NCBI GenBank assembly: GCA_963693285.1
Contig: OY848921.1
Span: 6,771,229 to 6,835,228, forward strand
DNA: 64,000 nt
Reading direction: 5' to 3'
Source: Xestospongia muta
Lineage: Eukaryota; Porifera; Demospongiae; Haplosclerida; Petrosiidae
Shown here: piece by piece, positions 13,327 through 25,227 of the stretch
How positions within the stretch are numbered: the first letter of the stretch is position 1
Layout: the number at the start of each line of letters is the position of its first letter
Translations under genes and position numbers: made by a program
Notes under the pieces: model-generated
The model's input: the letters and a program-made list of their open reading frames with translations, nothing else
Databases searched by the model: none
Told to the model about the DNA's origin: nothing

Positions 13327-16300
13327 ATGGATTTGGAGTTGTCATTGATGAACCAAATACAGCCACTATTACTAGATGAAGTAATAAAGCAAGACATCGA
13401 AATAGGCCGTGGTACGTACGCTACTGTGTTCGAAGTACAAGTTCATGGGATAAAATGTGCGGGTAAGCGATTGATTCTAGAATCCGTGCTGCAACAAAAT
13501 GACAAGTTTAAAAAGAAATTCGTTGCTGAGTGTTTGCTGCACAGCTACCAACGTCATCCTAACATAGTCCAGTTAATTGGAGTGTGTATTACACCAGAGC
13601 CAACTTTAGTAATGGAGTGTCTTCCAATGAATCTAACTTGTTGTTTGGACACTCACCAAGATCTTCCAGAGTGGATAAAATCAAGTATTCTTTATGACAT
13701 TTCTAAAGGCCTCAATTTTCTTCATAATCAGAAAGCTTCTATAGCTCATTTTAGTGTGACAAGCAACAATGTTCTTCTCACTGCTCACCTTCAGGCTAAA
13801 ATTACAGATCTCTGTGTTTCAAGGCTATTTAAGGAGATATCAACTGACAGTGTTGGCTTAATCACTGATGACACATCCTCTAACCACTTAGCATTTATGC
13901 CACCAGAATATTTCACTGATCATACATCATGTAGTACCAAATTTGATATATTCTCCTTTGGTTGTATTATGATACATGTTTTAAGTCAAGAGTATCCCAA
14001 TCCATCAGAAAAGTTTGACGATAGCTTCATTGATACTGCTATGACTGAATCTAGCTTTACTCAAATCTCTGAATGGGAACGTCGTGAACACAATCTTGCT
14101 GATGTGTCATCTCATCATCCACTCTTACCACTCATAGAGAATTGCTTGGATAATGATCCAGAAGAAAGACCTCAAATATCTGAGGTTATAAAGGCCATTG
14201 AAAATGCATCACCACCTATACCATCTCCATATAGTGATGGAATAATAGCATTAATAGAGACTCTGAACAAAAAAGACAGTCAAGTCAGGGAGGCACGCAA
14301 AGCTGTCAAGACCAAAGTTAATGACCTACAGGAGATACTAAATGCCAAAACAAGATCTGTTACTCGACTTGAAAATGTTGTAGAGAAAACAAAAAAAGAG
14401 TACAATGACATAGTTACAGAGAAACAAGAAGAGACCAGTCATCTTCAAAGTAAAGTCAGTAGTAACTTAGTTACAATCAGTGATCTCAAAGAGAAATCAG
14501 CAGAACAAGAGAAACAAGTTAAGTCATTAGAAAAACAAATGGGTCTACAATCTACTGTTATTGAAGAACTTGAACAAAAAATGCAAATGAAAGATGACAA
14601 ATTATTAACAATGGAAGGAGATCTTGCAGAAAAAGAATCAAAGATAGATGAACTTAGGAAGATAGCCTCAAGTGTAAAATCACAAACTGATCGCAATAAT
14701 GAACTTCAACAAGAAATGAAGGTAATGTTGGAAAACCAGGAGCGACTTCAGGCAATTACATCTAATCAACAACTTCAAATTGACAGCCTTCATCAACAAT
14801 TGAATACAACAACAGCCAACAATGTCCTATTAGAGACTACCAAGAATAACTTAGTATTATTACAAGATACTATACTACAAGACAAGGCAGATATCATTGA
14901 CCAACATCAAGCAGAAGTAACTGCTCTCAGAGCAGCCAATGACCTAACATCTGTCAGACAACAAGCTTTAGAGTTAGAGATAAATATACTTCAAGAAAAA
15001 AACAAACAACTCACAGAGTCTACAGTCTCTCTCAAGGAAAGTCTTGATACCACAATGAGACACTTGAAAGAACAATCTGACCTTGTTAAGAAATTATCTC
15101 CGACACAAGATAAGCTGCTAGAAGCTATAACAAAGATAAGTATCAATGGTAAGTAAAAAAATATTCTTCAATTTCATAATTATTGTGTCCTGTGTTTAGG
15201 CCCACCTTTATCTCAACAAAAGAAAATAATTCAGTCAATGATGAAGCAAAGACTAATAGAAGGAGACTCATGGTATATACACTAATTGTTAAATACATTA
15301 CTTTAGTCATTCTACTGTAGGTGTCTTGTCAGTACCCTGTGGTTTGAAAAATGGAAAGCATATGTAACTAGAGTTGTTACTGATAGTCCTGGTCCAGTTA
15401 CTAACTTCATGTTGTTGGAACGTAAAGATCATCAACGCAGTCTTAAGGAGAATTTGGATAGAGGTACACATTACATACTTGTTCCTGAGATAGCCTGGGA
15501 TCTATTGATACAGTGGTATGGATTAAGTGAGATGTCCACCTACATTGCAAGGTTAGATTTGTTTGTATCTTGTGAAATATAATTACGATGTTTATACTAC
15601 TAAGATTGACCACATTGATATAATGTTATATAACCAATACTTGTATGAATGCTTAGTTATTTCAAGTGTTCACATGCTAACATAATAAATGGCATTTTAC
15701 TATAATTATTAAATGATCCTTATCATCTGCTATAGGAAAGTTGTAAAAATTCAAAGACATGCTATCACAGTATTTATAGTGGAGGTGTATCCATTACATA
15801 TCCATGTAACACTAAGTTCTAGCAAAATATTAAGACCATATACAGTTCAACGAAGTGATAAAGTTGGTAAGTTATTTAACATGTCTCTCCTATTAGTCTA
15901 AATACTATATTATATGTAGCTTATTTGATGGAGAAACTCCGTAAGCAGTACAATGTAGGAGATAGCATTGAGACCAGACTATGGTTATGTCATGAGAGTA
16001 TTAACACTATACTAAAACCCACAGACACTATGGGATGTAATCAATCACATTATTCAGTAGAACCTAATGATGTAAGTACACTGTTCAATAATTGATAATA
16101 CACTTTTACATTAAATATAGACACTGTTACTTGAGACTAAGATTGGTACTTGGTTAATACAGGAGTCAACTAGTAATGGACAAATATTTAATAAACCAAA
16201 AGAAGGTATATTAACAAATATTAACTGAAATTAATTAAGAAGTAATTAATGTGTGACCTTCCATTTATAAAAATTGCATAATCTAACCTTTAATCACAAT

Positions 16301-16600
16301 GCCTTATATAGTATGCAAATAGCTACAATGACGTAAAGTGGACTCAGCTAATATAATAATATAAGTATTGAGAGAGCTAATGTAATTACTGCTCATTCAT
16401 AATAATGGTATAAATATTAGAGAATGTTTTTAATATTATGTGCTGTTTATTTCTTTTTTCCAGCTAAATTATCATGTGTTGTACCTTCTGATGATCAACA
16501 TATATTACTAAAATCAAATCCCTCCTATATGTATAAACATTTATCACCAGTGGTACCATCGTTTGAAGAATCTGCTGACTATGAGACAATGTCATCTTAA
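13327..16600 (+). CDS. K1: pseudokinase-coiled coil-DUSP-Ubl protein, intact
   Basis: Seven exons in consistent phase: 13327-15148, 15200-15272, 15321-15551, 15736-15866, 15920-16071, 16121-16205 and 16464-16600 (TAA), giving 876 aa. Residues 20-290 form a TKL-type kinase fold: glycine loop GRGTYATVFEV (27-37), beta-3 Lys47, helix-C Glu68, DLC in place of DFG (161-163), PPE (192-194) and FDIFSFG (206-212). The HRD motif is HFS (141-143), so the catalytic Asp is missing and the domain is probably inactive. Residues about 310-605 are heptad-rich coiled coil. Residues about 608-710 (GDSWCLVSTLWFEKWKAYV to QWYGLSEMSTYIAR) match the DUSP domain of USP4/11/15, and about 710-835 (KVVKIQRHAITVFIVEVYP, then TRLWLCHES) match the Ubl domain that follows it there. 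No USP catalytic domain is present. A scaffold role in ubiquitin signalling is inferred. Confidence 0.85.
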
Positions 16601-17019
16601 TTTATAACAAGACACACTTACAATATACAATTTATGTCCTAAGTTTATATGGACTCCTGTTATATTAACAATGTGCAATTTATCAGTTTATATTAAGGTA
16701 ATTGTTAATAGCCATTAGGTATGATGATGTTTTATTAATTATTATTATATAAATTTTATTTTTATTTATGCAATGTCATCTAATTACTGTATTTTGAACT
16801 TTATAATGTCTTCTAATATTATACAACCAAATATTGTCCTTCACATGATAGTCATATGTTGTTTTGTCATCATTTTTTCAAAAATATTTTTTGGTTACAA
16901 ATTTAGCTGATCCAGTATCACTCACTAACTATCAATATCCAAAATAAATCTTTTAAAATGATTTGTTCTTTAGACTTTATGCTTTGAAACTATAATTGTT
17001 ACAATGAAATGTTTAAGAG
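16601..17019. other. 3' flank of K1, duplicated after K3
   Basis: The sequence matches 39806-40190, then stops matching just where the 3' end of spt4 begins in the other block. No gene is present. An AATAAA near 16944 may serve polyadenylation. Confidence 0.55.
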
Positions 17020-17095
17020 TTTGCACCCACCTTGAACCATGCCTACAAATTACAGAGCCGATCGAGCAACAAATATTGAATTTTGTTGGCACATG
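17020..17095 (+). promoter_or_regulatory. Remnant promoter and leader exon of the array-A Roc-COR gene
   Basis: CCTTGAACCATGCCTACAAA at 17031-17050 closely matches 43174-43193 (CCTTGAACCACGCCTACAAA) in the divergent promoter of spt4 and the array-B gene. A GTAAGC donor at 17096 follows GGCACATG, so the leader exon would end in ATG. spt4 itself is missing here: K1's 3' flank runs directly into this promoter. Confidence 0.5.
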
Positions 17096-18859
17096 GTAAG
17101 CAATGAATTTAATATAATTTACTACAAGCACTATGATCTTAGGTATGACTATTTAAATCTTAACATTCTATAACTGAAATATTTCTTAGCTAGCACTATA
17201 TAGCCATTATAATTATTAACTCTCCAGTCTTTAATATTACATAATTTTCAATATCAAAATGAATCTTAAGAACCTTTTATAATTATTATCTTGTTCATTA
17301 TCAACAAATAAACTTTACTATTTATATGCTAGATCATCAAAACAGTCAAGTTTGGTTGTTAATATATTATTAATAATATATTATAGCTTAGTGCTACAAC
17401 TGATTGCATATTTGTCTGGGTATCACAAATAGCTATCAAAGCTGTGATGAGTTTAATTATGATAAGAACAAGCCAAAACAATAGTATGTGTATCCCCCCT
17501 TATAGATTAGAGTATATAAAGATTACATCAGATAAAGTGGTTCACAGATAGCTACAATACATATCATTGTTGTGATGAGTTAAATTATCATAAGAACATA
17601 CTACAACTATAGTATGTGTACTCTCCTCATATATAGATCAGAATATATGATGTTTATATCAGATAAAGTGGTATATATTAGTAATATAATAATATAATAA
17701 AATTTATTTAAGGCTACAGTTTATACAATTATAAAGTTTATGATTAGTCCACTACATGCTTGAATCAGATTTTATAAAAGATATACAACAATATCCTTTA
17801 TAAATATCTATAATATTTTTCACAAGTGTGATAATTGAAAGCAATATATGAAACAAAACTACATACTTTAACCTCCAGTACATATAGCAATCAATGAGTT
17901 TTATTAATGACAACTGTGAGTTTGTGACAAGGGTTGTGACCAACTATGCTTGAAGCTTCTCATTATTTACACTATATAGCTTGCTTCTCAGCCTACATTT
18001 CTAGCTATAGTATTCCACAGGTACTTGCTAATCATACACTCCATTCAATGTTTATAAAAGTCACTTTTTTCCAAGACAATTATTTGATGTTTTTCATTGT
18101 GATCTTGTTTTGTAGCATACAGTTTAGTAATATCCCCCATTATATATGATGTTTGATGCTACTTTAATGTAATGATTACAGTACTTAAAGATAAACATCA
18201 CACATAATTTATTCTCTTGTGACAAGTATAGAATTAGTCAAATTGATACATTCGAATACAAAGATTGTCTCATAGATAAGTAAAAAGGTGAAACTAGCCA
18301 AGACAATTTGAATATATAACTAGTTTTCTATAGGCTCAAAGATGAGCATTATTAAGACTAATATTAATTATTTTATATATAAAAATCAATTTTATCTTAG
18401 AAGTACATATCATTGACTTCATAAAGATCAATGCAAATATTTCCTACCTATTAATGACACTAGTAGAATGTAACAAATTGATAATAATAGCTCCAGTGTG
18501 ATTGATGAAATAAATGTTTGCTTACTGTTAACATTATTATTATTTGTATTTACAATATACACATCATCCTTTATAACAGTTCATATGTTCAGTATTCATG
18601 TTGTTTAAATGTTCTTACTAGTCCAGTGAAGAAATATACTAACTATACATTTAATGTTGACTATGTAATATAATATGTACAAGAATTATTATATCATGTT
18701 TTATTACTAGCAACAATGTCAATACACCTCACTAAAATAATGGTGCCACTAAACTGAATATTTTTATTAATATATTAGCCATGGTATTAAGTTAAGCTAA
18801 TAGTACCATTAAATGTCTTCTTTCAATGCATAGTTTCAAATTATGTAATAGATGTTACA
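17096..18859. other. Long AT-rich stretch, probably the first intron of the array-A gene
   Basis: No exon or RNA gene was recognised. Two related stretches at about 17450-17540 and 17565-17660 (each with AGTATGTGTA and CAGATAAAGTGG) form a local direct duplication. Confidence 0.45.
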
Positions 18860-19660
18860 TTGTAATGACATTCCATGTTACTATGTGTCTTTCTTTCTTT
18901 TATGTTCCTGTAACAATATCCTGTATTCTCATTGCATAACAATTTATAGAAAGTAAGTATGTATAATGGCAATTCATGAGATCTTGTTTACATTTTATTC
19001 TGATTGTGTATTTTTAATAATATTTTTATAATAATAAAGTTATTAACTGTTATTGATAGTCCTTGTTACTGTGTCATTATTTTTTTATGTTCTATAATGA
19101 CAAACTATAATCTAAATCTAACAACTACTTATAGTCGGTCAGTATGTACGATATTAATTCATGTGAACACATTTATGTTTTATCTTGATTGTGTAGTTGT
19201 TTAAAATAATTAAAATTATTAGGTTTTAATGACAATCCATGTTACTCTGTGTCTTTCTTCCTTTTTATGTTCCTGTGGTAAAATTTATGCATATTCTCAT
19301 TGTCATATAAACTATTTATAGAGGGTAAGTATGCACAATATCAATTCTTATGATCAAAGTTAGTAGACTTTTATGTCAGTCCTTGTTACTATGTGTCTTT
19401 CTTTCCTTTTATGTTTCTGTAATGTCAAATATATATTCTTATTCTCACAACTATTTTACAGACTGTAAGTATCTACTATATTAATTCATGTGGTCACTTT
19501 TACATTTATTCTCATTATGTATTTGTTTATATTAATTCAAGTTATTAACTTTTAATAACTGTCTTATATGTTTTTTTTTCTTTTGATGTTCCTGTAATGG
19601 AATGCCTATGCTCTTATTATCACAACTATTAATAAAATGTAAGTATGAACAATGTAAATT
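18860..19660 (+). repeat. Array A: 5-unit degenerate array of 3-nt microexon candidates
   Basis: Five diverged units share CCTTGTTACTATGTGTCTTT, a TTTATGTTCCTG block, TCTCATT and then acceptor-triplet-donor. The triplets are AAA (18950-18952), TCG (before GTCAGT, about 19134), AGG (about 19320), ACT after TTTACAG (about 19464) and AAT (about 19636), where the acceptor AG is changed to AA. The first four would encode K, S, R, T. It lies upstream of a 16-nt exon at 20250, in the same order as array B. Confidence 0.7.
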
Positions 19661-20249
19661 AATGTGATCATGTTTATATTTTTCTCTGAATGTGTGAAAG
19701 TCACATATATCTATAAATTAATATTTTGAAATTTAGACTACTGCTATAGACTACTGATTGTAGAAAATGTGACGAAAGGTTATCAAAGTTTACAAAATAT
19801 ACAGCTTAGCAAAAGAACAGAGTCAAAAAGGGCCACCACTAGTAAACATATGACTGTCCAAGACACACCCGTTATAGTTAAAAGAGTTGCCACAATTGTG
19901 TTTTTTAACACAGAACCTTTAGTATTGATTATTCTATTTAGTATGGCTACCCATCAGTCAATGTAATTCAGCTACCAGCCTACCACAATGGCAAGGGTTC
20001 TGCATTAGTAGTTTAGTGCTTTTTAATTTTCAATAGTTTTCAACTAATTTTTTCCTAATGCTGTTTGTTTTTTTAAAAGTCCTTTCTAATCAACAATGTT
20101 AATAATAACATGTTCTTGTTGTTGTTGTTGTTATATTCTTGTAAGTTATATAAATTACTTAAAATTTACAGAGTACTTAAATTAACTTGTTGTTTATTTT
20201 TATATCAACTATTAACCTGCTGATATCAAATGTACATATACGTGTATAG
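19661..20249. other. Spacer between array A and the 16-nt exon
   Basis: No gene was seen. The part from about 20040 recurs at 22860-23040, marking a tandem duplication. A short (GTT)n run lies at about 20117-20132. Confidence 0.5.
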
Positions 20250-22645
20250 AAGGAAGATGAAAGAGGTAAAGTATTTATGTATTATTTAATATAACATTAT
20301 AATGCTACAAAAGATAACAATACAACTTTGTCAATCATTAGCTCTACCAAGTTATCGTCTTCAAGCTACTCCACTACACATCACTTTTAGCACAAAATTT
20401 GTACCTCCTGGTTTCTTCACACGTCTCATTACCTCTCTTGCCAGTAATTCATTTTGTGAGCTGATGTTTAAATTTACTATATCGCAATTGTGTCACTTTT
20501 GTTTATCACAAATCAGATGATTACATCACACTCACTGATCTCCACTTTGCCATACAAGTTGATGTATTATGATATGCTCCAGTTACCTTGGACATTCCAT
20601 CCTTTGATATAATATGTCAAGAACTATTGAGTGTTCTTAAAAGTTGTGGAGATCTCGTTGAACAAACTCTTACAGGTCATTGGGGAATGATGAATGAAGC
20701 CACTCAATCTGTCTCTATGGAGAGGGAATTTCAATTGTATGTGATCAAAAGAATGTGATCAATCTGAGGTTCATTACTTCAATATATCAGTAGACAAGTC
20801 TTCCATTTACTGTGAAAAGAGTATGTATAGATCATATCGTAGACCTACTGCTGAGGAAAGAGTCTGGATTGATAAATGGAACATATCAGAAGAGGTACAG
20901 TTCAGGAGAGTTCATTGTAATGTCTCAATGTATTCTTTATAGGGAATATCTCTTGAATCATCATCACCTCCTATAACCATGGTGTCTAGTGCTACTGGTC
21001 AAATTTGTCAGCAGGAGTCTCTTGAAAGTAAAATAGGTAAGTCAGTCTATGCATGTTAACTTTTATGTATCCATTATAACTTATGATAAATACATGTACA
21101 TGATCAGATTAATGTTTTGTGGTCTTAATTAGATTGAACATGTGTATAGTCATCAAATAATCCTGCCAATATTACACAATGTATAAGCTCAGATCTATAC
21201 TTATATATATATTCTATTTATTGTAGATATTTCTGACATTTTGTCAAAGGTTCCTATTTTTAAAGATGTTCTCTCTTTGCTCATTCCCATTATGGATCAG
21301 TGGTATACCATTGGTTGTGCTTTAGCCATCAATCCTAGCAAGCTTGATAGTTTAGAACAAAGGCCTGAAGCAGTTAAAGTAAAGCTCTCTAAAGTCATCA
21401 CATTTTGACAGATAGAAAAAGCTAATGCAGCTACATGGAGAGAGCTACTTGAGGCAGTTGAAGGTAAAATTGTAGAGAATCATCAAGTTGGTGAGGATAT
21501 TCATCAGTTTTTGACAAACCAAGTATACTTCAAAGAAGGTATGTTATTTGAAGTAATGCTATTGAGTTTAAGCAAAATTTTAGTTATTGTATATGATTTT
21601 CGAAGCTACCAAATAAAATTAATCCATATGAAGTAACTGCCAGTTCATATTGTAATCAATGAATATAATTACTGCTACTGTGAGCATCAAAATAATCTAA
21701 GGATGTTTTTAATGATCGTTATCTTGTTTCACCTATATATCTATACAGAGTTTAGCAAGGTGTGTTAGCATAATCATTCAGGTTAATAATAAAATTAATA
21801 CATTTTGTCTTCTTTAGGCTTAGGAAACAGTCATTAATTTTATAGTATGTAGTATAACAATCTTATAACAGTACTTTTTAATTATTTTGTTAAGAAGATA
21901 ATAGTTCCGAAAGTTAGCATAAGTAAGTGTAAGCAATAATTTAAATGATACAAAATGGTTAGTCATGTTGATGGATAAAAGGATAAAGATATATAAGAGG
22001 AAAGGAGTTGCCACAAAAACCTATTTCCTATAAATAACTAGTAATGATGCTTTCAGCTTCACTTGAGTCCCATCATACTTTAGCTATCATCAAAAGAACA
22101 TGAGTAAGGTAAACATTGTTGTAAGCATAGGATACATTGAGTTTTATATTTACAATACTAAAACAAGTAAAATACAATATTGTACTTTGTTATTTTAATA
22201 GTGAAAAAAATTTTTTACTCTACAGCAAGAGATCAAAAGTAACAATTCTTAGCACATAATTATCATACAGGATACCTCATATTTAGCTAAGCAAATAAAT
22301 GTTGTGTATAACATTTTTATATAATAACATTGTTCCTTTTATCCAAAAAATTATTATTTCTATCTTTGAAATATGCACTCAAAAAAGTGAGTGTTTGTTA
22401 AAGCCTATAGACTAGAAGATTGATATAAGTAAAATGATTTGCAAAAGATAATATGTAGTGTATTATCTTTATACAGTGCAAATTTCCAGCACATTGATGT
22501 ATATGCATTGCTAAATTATTTTGGGACACCCATTAGCCCCATATTTCCACAACCTAGTTATATCCTTTGTCTGTATCCTTCCATTTTATAGATTCTCTAG
22601 AGAAAGGAGTTGTTCATTTGAAATTCATTGACACTTCGAAAACAA
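20250..22645 (+). pseudogene. Roc-COR copy 2, lacking the Roc domain
   Basis: A 16-nt exon (20250-20265, KEDER plus one base) is followed, without any Roc exon, by the COR tail starting at about 20340 (ALPSYRLQATPLHITF). The tail has a deletion at 20470-20480, an in-frame TGA (TTATGA for TTACGA at about 20570) and further slips. The linker exon is at 20943-21036. The Death exon is at 21227-21539 (DISDILSKVPIFKDVLSLL), where Trp TGG has become TGA near 21406. The next exon (DSLEKGVVHLKFIDTSKT) is at 22592-22645. The terminal membrane exon is absent. Confidence 0.8.
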
Positions 22646-23040
22646 GTAAGCCTAGCCCATCTCTAGAATTTTAAACATACCTATAATAATGATAACGAAA
22701 TTGCAACAGTCACCCAACCAATTTAAAAACTTGTCTCTTTTTAATTTAAGACATTTTAAAGTTCTGAAGCCTAATTTTAATAGGTCTTTAACTTTGACAA
22801 TTTAGTAGTATTACTTCTTGCCTCCAAATTTAAAATCAATATGTCAAATATTTTTAACTCATTTTTTGCTTATGCCATTTGTTTTTAAAAATGTCTTTCT
22901 AATCAATAATGTTAATAATAACATATTCTTGTAAGTTATATAAATTACTTACAATTTACAGGGTACTTAAATTGACTTGTTGTTTATTTTTATATCAACT
23001 ATTAACCTGCTGATATCAAATGGAACATATACATGTATAG
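22646..23040. other. Duplication junction between Roc-COR copies 2 and 3
   Basis: Sequence matching the intron after the DSQN exon runs to about 22860, then changes to a repeat of 20040-20250. No gene is present. Confidence 0.55.
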
Positions 23041-25200
23041 AAGGAAGATGAAAGAGGTAGAGTAATTATATATTACTTAATATAACATTATAATGCTACA
23101 AGAGATAACAATACAACTTTGTCAATCATTAGAACAGACCATATTTTATGATGATGTACAGGTAATTATAAGACACTCAATAAGTAATTAAAAAGTGTGA
23201 TACTGTATAGGTTATTTTTCATTAGAATTTTTTTGGAAGCATCCCACAATGTTTGAAAATTAAATTCCATAAAAATCAACATTGCATCATTTATTTCTAG
23301 TTCTAAACTTTTAAAACAGCACTGATTGGAACATTTATATGTAATTATGTAAGTATCAATTGTACTAACTTAGAAGGATCGAGAAAGACAGCTATATCAA
23401 AAAAAGGTTCTCTTCTGCAATAGAAAAGAGTTTTTTATTGTCATCATTGTTTATATAGAATTAACAGTGATATGTAAATCTCATTTCACCCATATTATAG
23501 CATTACTAGTTATGAAGTAATTGTTTTGGTAAATATCATATTAAATGGAACAACTGTCATGACTTATAATATTAAATGAAATGTAATTGTTATTGTAGTT
23601 TTTATCAAAACACAATAGTCTAGTAAATGTATATTGAATTTTAATTTGTTAGTGTACATATAGAATTACCCTCTAAATAGATATATTATATCAAAATAAT
23701 ATTTAATGATGCTAACAATTATTGTTTAATTTTATCCGATAGATGCCTTTAAGAGAGCTCTAGCAGAGGGAGAAATGGATGTAGCATATGGACGTGTTAT
23801 GTTACTTGGTTCAGGGGGTGTAGGAAAAAGTAGCTTAAAGCCATCATTGATGAAGTTTCCATGGCAACCTTGCACTACTAGTAAGATAATATCTGATATT
23901 AGCTATGTTCAACCATTCGGACATGATTGATATGCTATGAGCCTGGAAAATACTGACAACAAATGGAGAGTAGTAACACCTGATGATGAAATAGAAGAAA
24001 TGGCACAACTCCTTACTTTAGTATATAAGCATGGTTCTGGTCCCAGATCTGTGCTCAATACAATGTCAGCCTCAGCACTCTACCCTATAGCTGCTATGAT
24101 GAAGGCTTCAACCTTATCTTCACAGCTAGTTCAAGATATAGAGACCACCAAAGTTAATGAAATTCTTTCAAAAGCTATAGCTCGTTCTGAGCATATATCC
24201 AGAGGTGATCTTAGCAGTATTACACCTCAGCCATTTTTGCATATTGGGATTGCAGTGGTCAGCCTGTTTTTCTTGAAATCCTCCCTGCCTTCCTGACTCC
24301 TCGTACATTGTTCCTCCTTCTGTTTGATGCCTCTAAGGATATCAATGAAAGGTGGCAGTCTATACAGAATATTGAGGGGAGGCAAATTTTTGGTGAGGAA
24401 GTAAACATCAGCACACTTGACCTGATGCTCAACTGGATGGCTAACATTCATGGTCACCTCATTTGTCGCGACAAAGAAGGTAGTCTTTGCGAAGGTAGTC
24501 TTTGCATTGGTACTCATGGTGATGTCCTAAAGACCGATGAGAAGAAGAAAGCAGTTGTAGATGAGCTGGAGTCCAACTATAAAGATAAAGCATTTATGGA
24601 ACTTGTTGAAGAAACTTTGATTATCAACAACACCACTTCTGGTAAAGGAAAACATGAAGATCCAAATCTCATTAAGCTATGTAGAGCTATTTGTCAGTTC
24701 ACATATGAAAAGCTCATTGTCAAGACTCCAGTTAGCTGGGTTCTTTTCGCAAAATAATCTAAATGTTTAAAAAATGTAATTTATCTTAAAGAAGCTCGTG
24801 CTATTGAAGTAGCTTGTAAAATACCTCATGATGATGTTCCAAAGGTCCTCCTGTTTTATCATGATTTAGGAGTAGTGCTGTTCTATCCCCACATTACTGG
24901 TTTGAGAAACAAACTTATCATTAATCCTAAATGGTTTGTGGAAACACTTGGGAAAGTGTTGACACTAGATGGACAAGCTGATGGACAAACAAGACTAATG
25001 TGGACATTACTACAGGAAAAAGGCAACCATTTTTATGTGTCTCTTTGGAAAGAATGTAGGGCAGACCTTAGTCCAGAAGATATAATTGAACTTTTAGTTC
25101 ATTTTCGCATTGCTGCCAAAGTTTTTACTAAAAAATAATATGATTGAAAAGTGAAGCAATATTTTTTGCCAGCCACCTTCCAACATTCAAAAGAGATTCC
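23041..25200 (+). pseudogene. Roc-COR copy 3a, broken
   Basis: A 16-nt exon at 23041-23056 (KEDER) precedes a Roc exon at 23743. The P-loop is kept (GSGGVGKS). Lesions are: TGA at 23928-23930 where other copies have Trp; a 1-nt deletion at about 24244 just before the DCGGQP motif; an indel at about 24490 that removes EYPRMY; a frame slip at about 24750 (TTCGCAAAATAA); and TAA in place of codons near 25136. The copy stops in the COR tail at about 25200. Confidence 0.88.
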
Positions 25201-25227
25201 AACAAACTTTACAAGAAACTTTTCCAT

